Position numbers and translations under genes: made by a program
In this document: in pieces, positions 17,637 to 25,055 of the stretch
How the letters are laid out: each line of letters opens with the position of its first letter
Position numbering within the stretch: position 1 is the stretch's first letter
Source: Eggerthia catenaformis OT 569 = DSM 20559
Lineage (GTDB): Bacteria > Bacillota_I > Bacilli_A > Erysipelotrichales > Coprobacillaceae
Reading direction: 5' to 3'
NCBI RefSeq assembly: GCF_000340375.1
Contig: NZ_KB446648.1
Location: forward strand, 1-50,694
Length of the DNA: 50,694 nucleotides
Notes under the pieces: model-generated
What the model was told of the DNA's origin: nothing
The model's input: the letters and a program-made list of their open reading frames with translations, nothing else
Databases searched by the model: none

Positions 17637-19307
17637 ATGTCTAAAAACAATTTAGATACAGATGTTCTCAAAGTTGCCATGTATCTTAGATTATCACAAG
17701 ATGATGAAAAATATGATAAAGGCTTTAAGGTGGAAAGCAACAGCATTTCCAACCAAAGACTTCAGATTAATGACTTCATTGATAAAAATGAGGATATGGA
17801 GCTGATAGAAGAATATGTCGATGACGGATATTCAGGGATAAACTTTGAAAGACCGGCATTTAAGAAAATGATGGAAGATGTCATCACAGGGAGAATTAAC
17901 TGCATTGTTGTAAAAGACTTATCCAGATTTGGCAGAGATTATATTGATAGCGGAAGATACCTGCAAAGAGTGTTTCCCTCTCTTGATATAAGATTTATTG
18001 CCCTAAATGATAATTATGACAGCTATACAGCCAGTGAAACGGAAAAGAACTTGGTCATTCCGTTTAAAAGCTTCATCAATGACAATTATTGTAGGGATAC
18101 TTCCGCAAAGGTCAGAAGTGTCTGCAAGGTAAAGAGAAAACAGGGACAGTTTATATCAAACTATGCTCCTTACGGCTATGAAAAAGATAAGGAAGATAAG
18201 CACAAAATAGTAATTGATAAAGAAGCGGAATATGTGGTGCGGAAAATCTTCTCAATGAAGCTTGAAGGGTACAGCTCCTACTCTATTGCCAAACACTTAA
18301 ACGATAATGGAATCCCATCACCGATGGAGCATAAAAAGGCAAAAGGAATAAGGTATAAGACAGGCTTCAGCACAAAGGCGGTTGCCAAATGGGATACGCC
18401 GGCAGTTAATCGTATTTTAACCAATGAAATCTATATCGGAACACTGCAACAGGGAAAACGGGAAAAGATAAACTATAAGCTGGATAAGGTGGTTTCCAAG
18501 GATAGAAGCGATTGGATTGAAATCGAGGACAATCATGAAGCTATTATTGATATTTATGACTTTGAAATTGCCCAAAAACTTTTGAAATGTGATATAAAGG
18601 CAAAAAATGTTGGGGAGAAAGCGGATTTGTTTTCAGGTCTTTTATTTTGCAAGGACTGTAATGCTCAAATGACAAAGAAAGTCGATAAGAGAGGGAAAAC
18701 TCCCACTATTTACTATATCTGCTCCCAGTACAACAAAGGAAAAGAGTGCAGCAGGCATTCAATCAAACAGGAAGAATTAAAGCTAAGCGTACTTGAGATG
18801 ATTCGCCATTATATCAACTCTCTTGGGAAGTATGAAAGCATTTCAGAAGAGATAAGAGAAATGGAAGTATCTTATGAGCTTTTTCAGAAAATAGATAAAA
18901 GACAGGAATATACCAAGAAAAGCAAGGCAAAGTTTGAACTTTTAAAATCGGCTCTGTATCAGGACTTAAAAGAAGGAATCATTTCTGAAGAAGAATTTTA
19001 CGGTATGAGAGAGTTTTATACAAACCGTATCGTAGAAAGCGAACTGATTTTAGAAAAGCAGAATAAAGAAATTTCAAGACTCTATCAAAAGAGTTTGGGA
19101 AACAAAAACTTCCTGTCAGATATTAAAAAGTACAGGAATATAAGCACCTTAGAAAGAGGGCTTCTTGTAAGACTTGTCGATAAAATCTATGTTTTGGAAG
19201 AAAAAAAGATAGAAATCCATTTTAACTATGATGAAACTACAGATATACTGGATAAGTTAAGCGACTACACAAAGCAATCCTCCGAGCTGATGAAGGAGGT
19301 GGTGTAG
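17637..19307 (+). CDS. Large serine recombinase 1 of 3 (element 1)
   Basis: A 556-residue site-specific recombinase. The N-terminal resolvase domain starts YLRLSQDDE with the catalytic Ser (~20) and continues with SNSISNQR, DDGYSGINFERP and VVKDLSRFGRDY. A recombinase domain spans ~160-300 and a zinc ribbon follows (GLLFCKDCNAQM and YICSQYNKGKECS, ~330-385). The C-terminus is a coiled coil. Intact and full length for the TndX/TnpX group. GGAGG lies 9 bases before ATG. The next recombinase starts at the base after its stop. Confidence 0.93.
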   Translation: MSKNNLDTDVLKVAMYLRLSQDDEKYDKGFKVESNSISNQRLQINDFIDKNEDMELIEEYVDDGYSGINFERPAFKKMMEDVITGRINCIVVKDLSRFGRDYIDSGRYLQRVFPSLDIRFIALNDNYDSYTASETEKNLVIPFKSFINDNYCRDTSAKVRSVCKVKRKQGQFISNYAPYGYEKDKEDKHKIVIDKEAEYVVRKIFSMKLEGYSSYSIAKHLNDNGIPSPMEHKKAKGIRYKTGFSTKAVAKWDTPAVNRILTNEIYIGTLQQGKREKINYKLDKVVSKDRSDWIEIEDNHEAIIDIYDFEIAQKLLKCDIKAKNVGEKADLFSGLLFCKDCNAQMTKKVDKRGKTPTIYYICSQYNKGKECSRHSIKQEELKLSVLEMIRHYINSLGKYESISEEIREMEVSYELFQKIDKRQEYTKKSKAKFELLKSALYQDLKEGIISEEEFYGMREFYTNRIVESELILEKQNKEISRLYQKSLGNKNFLSDIKKYRNISTLERGLLVRLVDKIYVLEEKKIEIHFNYDETTDILDKLSDYTKQSSELMKEVV

Positions 19308-20990
19308 ATGGCAAGGACAGCGAACAGGCGGGCAAAAGCGGAAGAAGCTCTGTTAAGCAAAGAAAGCGGAAACAGTTTTCAAACAGCGATTTACACAAGA
19401 ATATCAAGAGATAAAAAAGAAAAGCCGAGTGATTCCATTGAAAATCAAATTGCTCTTTGTGAAAGTTATATAAAGAAAAATGATGGGCATAAATTGGTTG
19501 GAATATATAAAGACATCGCAAAGACAGGGACAGAATTTGAAAGACCTGACTTTGAAAAACTTATGGGGGAAGTAAGGACGGGAAAAGTCAACTGCATTAT
19601 TGTAAAAGACCTATCCCGCTTCGGAAGAAATTATACGGAGCTTGGAAACTTCATTGAAAAGATATTTCCGTTTCTTGGAGTAAGATTTATTGCGGTTAAT
19701 GACAATCTGGATACCTTTCACATGGAAGATCCCAATAAATCTCTTGAGGTAATCTTGAAGAATATTGTAAATGAAACTTATGCAAAAGACATTTCAAAGA
19801 AAGTATCAAGCTCTCATCAGATGAGGATCAAACAAGGCGGATTCATCTGTGGTGCGGCTCCTTATGGCTATACAGCAAGAAAAGATGAAGATGGAGTAAG
19901 ACGGTTATATGTTGATGAAAATACAGCTTCCATCGTAAAAGAAATTTTTGATGCGTATTTGAAGGGATTTAGTACACTTGATATTTCAAAGTTACTGTTT
20001 GAAAAGAAAGTATATATAGCAACTGATTATAGGAAGTTTGGAAAAGCTAAAGCTGATGAAAATGAGCTTATAAGAGCGTGGATGCCGACAACAATATTAC
20101 AAGTGCTTAAAAATCGTGTATATACAGGAACACTCATTCAAGGCAGAAATCAAAAGCATTTATTTGAAGGTAAAAAGAGAGAAAGGCTTGACGAAGAACA
20201 TTGGACAATAACAGAAGATGCCCATGAAGCAATTATCTCGCTTGATACATTTGAAAAGGTACAGGAGAAAATTTCCTCAAAATCTAATTCCATTAAAAAT
20301 AGTGGAAAAGAAAATAAGAATGCTAAGGATGATACAGTATTTAGAGGAAAACTCTATTGTGGGATTTGTAAGAGAAAAATGAGCGTACACAGGCAAAAAA
20401 GCGGTAATAAAACTGTATTTTATTTTAGCTGTAATCGGTTCAGAGAATTTACAACAGAAAAATGCGGAACATCTATTACAGAGGCTACTCTTGAAAAAAC
20501 TGTTAAAGCAGCCTTTGATGCTATTCTTTTAAATAACAGTAAAAGTTATAAGGCTTATCTGAATGCTTATGACAATCTTAAAATAGAGATGGATAAGAAA
20601 AAGGAAAAAGAAATAACTGAAATTGAAAGAAAAATTTTAGGCTTTAGCAGACTTCAAAGTGAGTATTATGAAAAATATGTTTTGGGCAAGTGGAGTAAAG
20701 AAGACTTTGAAAGGGAAAAAGGACTTCTGGGTAAAAAGAAAGCAGAACTCGAAAGCCTAAAAGAAAGACAAGTTGCTATCTTTGAAAAAGAAGTATTTGA
20801 ACTTGAAGAAAGGCATAAGCACCTTACAGCACTTTTTAAAGGTAAAACAAAGAAATGGGATAAAGACTTTGTAGATAGCATCATTGATAAGATCTTTATA
20901 GGGAAAGATAACACAATAGAAATCAAATTTAATTTTGAAGAAACTCCTGTGATTACTGAAAAACTCGGTAGAAAGACAAGGAGGAGCTGA
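19308..20990 (+). CDS. Large serine recombinase 2 of 3 (element 1)
   Basis: A 560-residue recombinase with the resolvase domain at ~20-160 (AIYTRISRDKKE with catalytic Ser; SDSIENQ; VKDLSRFGRNY), a recombinase domain, a zinc ribbon (KLYCGICKRKM, FSCNRFREFTTEKCG, ~345-385) and a coiled-coil tail. It starts immediately after recombinase 1, with GGAGGTGGTG as ribosome binding site inside the end of that gene. All three genes in this run use the same strand, so they may act together as a multi-subunit integrase/excisionase (inference). Confidence 0.93.
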   Translation: MARTANRRAKAEEALLSKESGNSFQTAIYTRISRDKKEKPSDSIENQIALCESYIKKNDGHKLVGIYKDIAKTGTEFERPDFEKLMGEVRTGKVNCIIVKDLSRFGRNYTELGNFIEKIFPFLGVRFIAVNDNLDTFHMEDPNKSLEVILKNIVNETYAKDISKKVSSSHQMRIKQGGFICGAAPYGYTARKDEDGVRRLYVDENTASIVKEIFDAYLKGFSTLDISKLLFEKKVYIATDYRKFGKAKADENELIRAWMPTTILQVLKNRVYTGTLIQGRNQKHLFEGKKRERLDEEHWTITEDAHEAIISLDTFEKVQEKISSKSNSIKNSGKENKNAKDDTVFRGKLYCGICKRKMSVHRQKSGNKTVFYFSCNRFREFTTEKCGTSITEATLEKTVKAAFDAILLNNSKSYKAYLNAYDNLKIEMDKKKEKEITEIERKILGFSRLQSEYYEKYVLGKWSKEDFEREKGLLGKKKAELESLKERQVAIFEKEVFELEERHKHLTALFKGKTKKWDKDFVDSIIDKIFIGKDNTIEIKFNFEETPVITEKLGRKTRRS

Positions 20991-20991
20991 T

Positions 20992-21183
20992 ATGAATACA
21001 GTAGATTTTTATTTAAGACTTTCCTTAGAAGATGACGACTTAAAAGACGAAAGTAACAGCATTACTTCCCAAAGAGAAATCTTAAAAGACTATATCAGTT
21101 CAAGAGAAGAATTTACTGGAGTGAAGATAAGAGAACATATTGATGATGGCTATACCGGAACAAATTTTGTTGAAGTGGGATAA
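20992..21183 (+). pseudogene. Serine recombinase 3, cut off by insertion of element 2
   Basis: It starts one base after recombinase 2, with GGAGG upstream, and encodes the first ~57 residues of a resolvase domain (YLRLSLEDDDL with catalytic Ser, ESNSITSQRE, DDGYTGTNF). Intact relatives continue with E/N-RP after that point. Here it reads VEVG and stops, and unrelated DNA with a minus-strand recombinase follows. The remainder should lie at the far end of element 2, outside the window. Confidence 0.85.
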
Positions 21184-21226
21184 CGTAACTTTTTCAAGGG
21201 GTGCGTTGTCCCGCTTATTTTTTGCG
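21165..21226. mobile_element. Left end of element 2 (attachment junction)
   Basis: Homology to the third recombinase ends at GGAACAAATTTTG (about 21158-21171). From there to the recombinase stop at 21227 is non-coding DNA (with GAAGTGGGATAACG and a GC-richer composition), typical of a serine-recombinase attachment end. The exact crossover dinucleotide cannot be read without the right end or the empty site. Confidence 0.6.
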
Positions 21227-22900
21227 TCAAATTGCATAGCTCTTGACGTTTGCTCCTATCTGTCTGAAATAGGAGATGCTTTCCGTGGGCTGATCGCCCG
21301 TTTCTACTCGACCCACAAAGCTATACATGATTTCAATTTTCCGCGTATTTGTTTCCTTGTCCAGCTCGTGGATTAGGATGCGGTCAATAAATTCATGGAC
21401 ATTCTCGTAAGTCAGTTCTTGAATTGCCGTGTACTTGCGCACAATGGCAACAAATTTTCTTACGTCTACGCTGCGCTCGGTAACCTTATCGATCTCCTGT
21501 GACAGCTCCGCAATCCGGCGGGTTAATGTTTCTTTTTCCTCATCATAACCGGAAGTCAGAAACACAAACTGCTCGTCCGAAAGTTTCCCCAAAGCGTTAT
21601 CCTCATATAGCTTGCGGAACAGGATGTTCAACTCGTTCATTCTTACGGTTGCTTTTTCCAGATCCTTTTTCTGCCGAGACAATGCCTTTTGCATGGACTT
21701 TGCGTTATATTCATTGGCATGCCGGATAAATTCCTTTTCGTGAGTTTTGACATAAGATAATACCCTTTGCAGGTCGGCAAGGACAAGCTCTTTTAGGACA
21801 CTCTTGCGAATATAGTGGGTGGTGCAAATTTCGCCTGTCCTGATACGGTTACGGTATTTACCGCAAGTGTAGGCGTGTTTTCGCTCCGGCGTTCCGGCTC
21901 CCTGTTGTAGATACATCTTGTAGCCGCAATCTCCGCAAAAGAGAAGCCCAGAAAACAAATCAATCTCATTTATTTTGTTTGGTCGGTGTTTTGTAGCAAT
22001 CCGCTTTTGTGCGAGATCGAAGGTTTCTTCGTCAATCAATGCTTCATGGGTATTTGGGAAAAAATATTGCTTTTCTTCAGGGTTTTTCTTTGTCTTTTTT
22101 GACTTGTATGACACCTTATAGCTCTTTCCCGTGATAGTATGTCCCAGATATTCCTTTCGGGAGAGAATATCATACAGCGTCTTATCCGGCCAGTTATAGA
22201 TGCAAGTCGGATGCGGGCGCGGGTGACGGCATTTCCCTGTACGCCGATAGCGTAGTTCGGCGACGGTCAGAATTTTGTTTTCTTTCAGCCAATTCTGTAT
22301 TTCGCAGATACGGTCGCCTCTTATATACATAGCAAAAATTTGTTTTACTACATGTGTCGTTTCAGGATCGGGCAGGAGATGATTTCGGTTATTTGGATCA
22401 GCAACGTATCCGTAAGGTACTTCTCCGTTGACGCGCTCTCCCTTTTGAGCTTTTGCCTGTTTCACGGCACGGATTTTCTTTGAGGTATCGCGGGCATAAA
22501 ATTCGTTAAACCAATTCCGCAAAGGAGTGAACTCGTTGTCCTCTCTTGCAGTATCCACACCATCATTTATGGCAATATAGCGTACTTCATATTCCGGGAA
22601 CACAATCTCAATCAGTTCGCCGGTTTTCAAATAGTTACGCCCCAGACGGGAAAGATCTTTGGTGATGACGGTTGACACATTTCCGGCTTCTACCTCTTGT
22701 AACATAGCTTGAAGTCCCTTGCGTTCAAAGCTCACTCCGGAAAAACCATCGTCAATGAAAAATCGAGTATTGAAAAAATGGTGTTCATCCGCATACTTCT
22801 GTAAAATCAATTTTTGATTTTGTATGGATTCACTCTCACCGGTTTGTACATCCTCTTGACTTAATCGACAATATAAGGCAGTTATCTTGTCTGCTATCAT
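21227..22900 (-). CDS. Large serine recombinase of element 2
   Basis: A 557-residue integrase. The resolvase domain (ALYCRLSQEDV with catalytic Ser ~14; ESIQNQ; DDGFSGVSFERKG; ITKDLSRLGRNY) is followed by a recombinase domain with DPETTHVVKQIF. The zinc ribbon is GLLFCGDCGYKM and YTCGKYRNRIRTGEIC (~325-370), and a coiled coil follows. It resembles the single TnpX/TndX-type recombinases of Tn1549-related elements. It lies ~60 bp from the junction, transcribed toward the element end. It presumably inserted element 2 into the third recombinase of element 1. Its codon and base use are GC-richer than the flanking genes. Confidence 0.93.
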   Translation of the reverse strand: MIADKITALYCRLSQEDVQTGESESIQNQKLILQKYADEHHFFNTRFFIDDGFSGVSFERKGLQAMLQEVEAGNVSTVITKDLSRLGRNYLKTGELIEIVFPEYEVRYIAINDGVDTAREDNEFTPLRNWFNEFYARDTSKKIRAVKQAKAQKGERVNGEVPYGYVADPNNRNHLLPDPETTHVVKQIFAMYIRGDRICEIQNWLKENKILTVAELRYRRTGKCRHPRPHPTCIYNWPDKTLYDILSRKEYLGHTITGKSYKVSYKSKKTKKNPEEKQYFFPNTHEALIDEETFDLAQKRIATKHRPNKINEIDLFSGLLFCGDCGYKMYLQQGAGTPERKHAYTCGKYRNRIRTGEICTTHYIRKSVLKELVLADLQRVLSYVKTHEKEFIRHANEYNAKSMQKALSRQKKDLEKATVRMNELNILFRKLYEDNALGKLSDEQFVFLTSGYDEEKETLTRRIAELSQEIDKVTERSVDVRKFVAIVRKYTAIQELTYENVHEFIDRILIHELDKETNTRKIEIMYSFVGRVETGDQPTESISYFRQIGANVKSYAI

Positions 22901-22949
22901 AAAGTAGCCTCCTTTCTATCAGCAGACAAGCATGGTATGTGTACTAATA

Positions 22950-22961
22950 ATATTATACCAT
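22950..22961 (-). promoter_or_regulatory. Recombinase promoter, element 2
   Basis: On the minus strand, TATGGTATAATA (22961-22950, TATAAT at 22957-22952) lies 51 bp before the recombinase start. It matches the string at the element 1 recombinase promoter. Confidence 0.5.
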
Positions 22962-22990
22962 AAACCGCTGCTTATATCATGGCTTAAATA

Positions 22991-23161
22991 TTAAAGAACA
23001 CCATGATTTCGGGCGTTCTCTTCAATATCTTTTCGGATCAGCTTTTCAATTTTTTTATCAAGGTTATCCGTTGCTTTATCGCTGAACGACGAACATATAA
23101 TGTAGGTCGTCTTGCCTATCTTATGCTCCGTCTTTGTGACGGCAAGTTTCTTTTCATTCAA
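22991..23161 (-). CDS. TnpW-like small protein (element 2)
   Basis: A 56-residue protein starting MNEKKLAVTKTEHKIGKTTY. The core HKIGKTTYIICSSFSDKAT and a helical tail match the transposon-encoded TnpW family. I prefer TTG 23161, because AAAGGGG lies 7-8 bases upstream; an in-frame ATG at 23179 would put that Shine-Dalgarno inside the gene. It lies between the conserved untranslated element and the recombinase, as in element 1. The function is unknown. Confidence 0.65.
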   Translation of the reverse strand: MNEKKLAVTKTEHKIGKTTYIICSSFSDKATDNLDKKIEKLIRKDIEENARNHGVL

Positions 23162-23195
23162 AAGATCAACCCCTTTCATCTGATGTTAAATCAGT

Positions 23196-23226
23196 CTCTG
23201 AATAATGGTTTGTCCATTATTCAGAG
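23196..23226. repeat. 13-bp perfect inverted repeat upstream of tnpW
   Basis: CTCTGAATAATGG (23196-23208) and CCATTATTCAGAG (23214-23226) are separated by TTTGT. No T-run follows on either strand, so a protein-binding site or RNA stem is more likely than a terminator. Confidence 0.6.
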
Positions 23227-23229
23227 TTA

Positions 23230-23560
23230 ATTGATAAAATGGGCTTTAATCGGATGGCTATAAGCATTAGCCTCACGGGAATTTCACCCCTGCATGGTTC
23301 TCATCCAGCCCTACCCATTGCCTGCAACGCTTCTAACGCTCGGACTGTGGCTGTAAGGGAGTATCATTATATATTTTGTGCTGTCATGGCTTGCAAGGTG
23401 CTACGCTTGCTTTGCGGTAGAATATTTCTCGCTCGGCTTCCGTGTAGGGAAGTGTCATGGCGTATTCTCCGCACAGCTAAAGCACAAAAGGAAAGTGTCC
23501 GGTTTGCCCTATGATACGCCGCCGTTATCTTGCGGGTATGTTTGTCAAAGTACAGGCGGC
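23230..23560 (-). ncRNA. Conserved untranslated element upstream of tnpW (element 2 copy)
   Basis: Minus-strand counterpart of 16941-17225. The blocks in reading order are TTTGACAA (23550-23541), GGAGAATACGCCA (~23470-23458), GGAAGCCGAGCGAGAAATA (23441-23423), ATAATGATACT (23370-23360) and GGGGTGAAATTCCC (23290-23277). Frames here on either strand lack ribosome binding sites and family matches. Its place between the Orf8-like regulator and tnpW is the same as in element 1. Candidate structured RNA; type unknown. Confidence 0.45.
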
Positions 23561-23610
23561 AGCTTCTTTCTGCCTTATCTGCGGAAAGGGAAACGCAGAT
23601 CGTTACATTC

Positions 23611-23862
23611 TTAAATCTTGAAAATCAGGACAGCCTGCATGAGCTTTGAGCGAAGGCGATCTCGTATATCCTCGTCTATGCCGTAATAGGTATTTCCTCG
23701 TTCATCACGGAGTTTTCTCATAGAAAGGTGTGCGATATAGCCTGCGTAATGCTGGCAGACAATATTCATTGCCTGCGGCTCTCCTTTGGTTGCGGCTATG
23801 ATTACCGGATAAGGCAACAAGCCGCGTTCATCATCGGTTGTTTTACCAGTCCGGGTAGTCAT
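23611..23862 (-). CDS. Tn916 Orf8-like helix-turn-helix protein
   Basis: An 83-residue protein. The motif YPVIIAATKGEPQAMNIVCQHY followed by AGYIAHLSMR and DEDIRDRLRSKLMQAVL matches the HTH_16 family of conjugative transposon regulators (Tn916 Orf8 type). It overlaps the end of the upstream sigma-like gene by 20 bases. Together the pair is expected to control element 2 excision and transfer. Confidence 0.85.
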   Translation of the reverse strand: MTTRTGKTTDDERGLLPYPVIIAATKGEPQAMNIVCQHYAGYIAHLSMRKLRDERGNTYYGIDEDIRDRLRSKLMQAVLIFKI

Positions 23863-24295
23863 AAGCGTGTTCCTCCAAATAGCGTTTTAATAGCTCAAAT
23901 GAGCTGGTTCTCCGATACTGCACTGTGCTTCTTGGAATCTGATAGAGTGCCGCGATTTCCGCATCGCTCATATCAAAGAAGTAGTAGAGTAGAACGGCTC
24001 TGCGTTTTTCTTCCGGCAAGCTGTGAATCGCATCAGCGATCAGCTTTGCACCTAATGCTTTTCCGCCTGCGAAAAAGGTCTGTTCTTCTTTATCCTCCGC
24101 AAAGAAATCTTCACAGGTATAAAGCTGGTTTTCCTCTTTCGATGTCAGATCAGAAAAGTTAATTTCGTGTGCCTGCCGCTTCCTAATCTCCTTATGGGCA
24201 TTGATACTTTCGTTCTTCAATGTCCGCTTGCAGAAGCCGTTAAATGCGCAGCGTATCTGCCATTCGGTTCTTTCAGGTTCATTCATGGTATTCAC
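23843..24295 (-). CDS. Tn916 Orf7-like sigma-70 family factor
   Basis: A 150-residue protein. The C-terminal region-4-like HTH is HSLPEEKRRAVLLYYFFDMSDAEIAALYQIPRSTVQYRRTSS (given in parts: LPEEKRRAVLLYYFF; DAEIAALYQIPRSTVQYRR). The N-terminus (AFNGFCKRTLKNE) is typical of ICE sigma factors. ATG 24295 is preceded by AAAGGAGG. That Shine-Dalgarno abuts a 7-bp hairpin (GCGAAAG/CTTTCGC, 24299-24316) that could limit translation. It is followed by the HTH protein. Confidence 0.88.
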   Translation of the reverse strand: MNTMNEPERTEWQIRCAFNGFCKRTLKNESINAHKEIRKRQAHEINFSDLTSKEENQLYTCEDFFAEDKEEQTFFAGGKALGAKLIADAIHSLPEEKRRAVLLYYFFDMSDAEIAALYQIPRSTVQYRRTSSFELLKRYLEEHAYDYPDW

Positions 24296-24411
24296 CTCCT
24301 TTCGCAGCCGCGAAAGCGGGTAGAATTTCCCCTTTCGTAAACCCTCAACAACGCAGAGCCCAAAACTGCCAAAGAAAAGCGAATATTTTTAGAAAAAAGT
24401 TTTTGCAAGCA

Positions 24412-24444
24412 CAAAAAATCCCGACTGCATAGGGCAGCCGGGAT
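24412..24444 (-). terminator. Terminator between leader and sigma-like gene
   Basis: On the minus strand, ATCCCG + CGGGAT arms extended by CTGC/GCAG with one mismatch (24418-24444) are followed by TTTTTT. It lies ~120 bp upstream of the sigma-like gene, so read-through past it would be needed to express sigma from upstream promoters. Confidence 0.8.
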
Positions 24445-24484
24445 CGGACATGAAAAGATAACTATATGGATATGATTTAAGCAG

Positions 24485-24562
24485 TCATCCGTAAAGGCAC
24501 GGAAACCCGGAAATAGAATATATCCCTTTTAACAAGCTTTTAAGATAACGAAGAATGAACAC
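24485..24562 (-). CDS. Candidate 25-residue leader peptide
   Basis: GTG at 24562 with a perfect GGAGG 7 bases upstream opens a 25-codon frame (MFILRYLKSLLKGIY, then SISGFPCLYG) ending in TGA at 24485. Its ribosome binding site lies in a hairpin loop, and a terminator lies 41 bp downstream. This is the layout of an attenuation leader such as Tn916 orf12, but I do not recognise the peptide itself. Confidence 0.45.
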   Translation of the reverse strand: MFILRYLKSLLKGIYSISGFPCLYG

Positions 24563-24653
24563 GGCGATACCTCCTTTGATACCGCCGTTTTTCATAACCT
24601 ATAATTGATTTTAAGCCTCCGCTTCTTTATTCAAACAGGATAAAAACGGCGGT
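24560..24653 (-). promoter_or_regulatory. Alternative hairpins controlling the leader ribosome binding site
   Basis: On the minus transcript, ACCGCCGTTTTT (24653-24642) can pair perfectly over 12 bp with AAAAACGGCGGT (24592-24581). The CGGCG of that second segment can instead pair with CGCCG just before the GTG, trapping AAAGGAGG in the loop. The two folds exclude each other, so this looks like a translational or transcriptional switch. Confidence 0.5.
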
Positions 24654-24709
24654 CATATATAGCTTGTGTATTGCAACTTTTGCATAAGCGGGCTTCTCCT
24701 TAATAAAAT

Positions 24710-24751
24710 GAGCCGGCAATTACAGTTTCATAAACTGTGAATCACCGGCTC
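24710..24751 (-). terminator. Hairpin at end of the KTR gene
   Basis: GAGCCGG/CCGGCTC outer arms with an inner ACAGTTT/AAACTGT stem. The stop codon of the KTR gene lies in its 5' arm. Only a short T-rich tail follows, so it may be a terminator or an mRNA-stabilising stem. Confidence 0.5.
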
Positions 24752-24942
24752 TGTGTCTTTGCATCTGGCTCTTTGATGACTGATACATTAAATTGTTTTA
24801 CATTGATTAGCGTTTCCTGTTTGCACTTTGGACAGAACAGCGGAAAGTTTTTCAACTCCGTATCTTCTCTAACTTGCAGCCGTGTTTTATTCTTGCAAAC
24901 AGGGCAGAGTAACCATTGTCTTTCATCGTTTATATAATTCAT
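24742..24942 (-). CDS. Cysteine-rich KTR-domain protein
   Basis: A 66-residue zinc-ribbon-like protein with two CxxC pairs (LLCPVCKNKTRL and LFCPKCKQETL), typical of the Cys_rich_KTR family often found next to resistance genes on Tn916/Tn1549-type elements. The function is unproven. ATG 24942 is used; a TTG at 24951 is also in frame, and neither has a clear Shine-Dalgarno. No resistance gene is present beside it here; the ECF/ABC cargo takes that place. Confidence 0.8.
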   Translation of the reverse strand: MNYINDERQWLLCPVCKNKTRLQVREDTELKNFPLFCPKCKQETLINVKQFNVSVIKEPDAKTQSR

Positions 24943-24951
24943 TTCATACAA

Positions 24952-25055
24952 CAGCCTATTCTATAATATGATTTATTATCACAAGTAATCGCGTTATCTT
25001 GGATGTTATCCAACACTTGCTTTATACTAAATTTTCTTTTCAAAACTATTTCCCA
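24952..25055. other. Short intergenic stretch at cargo 2 boundary
   Basis: AT-rich, with no gene or strong hairpin seen. Base use changes from moderate GC on the left to AT-rich on the right, so this is one edge of the cargo 2 insert (inference). Confidence 0.4.

Noticed and set aside
23239-23614. Plus-strand frames of 91 and 78 codons
   Set aside because: They overlap the untranslated element that is conserved on the minus strand, lack ribosome binding sites and match nothing recognisable.
24571-24590. Plus-strand terminator at GGCGATACC/GATACCGCC with T-run
   Set aside because: The stem is only 5 bp and no plus-strand gene precedes it; the minus-strand leader interpretation explains the repeats better.
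24742-25055. Tetracycline or erythromycin resistance gene
   Set aside because: The KTR gene and leader suggested one, but no tet, erm or other resistance reading frame is present in the window.
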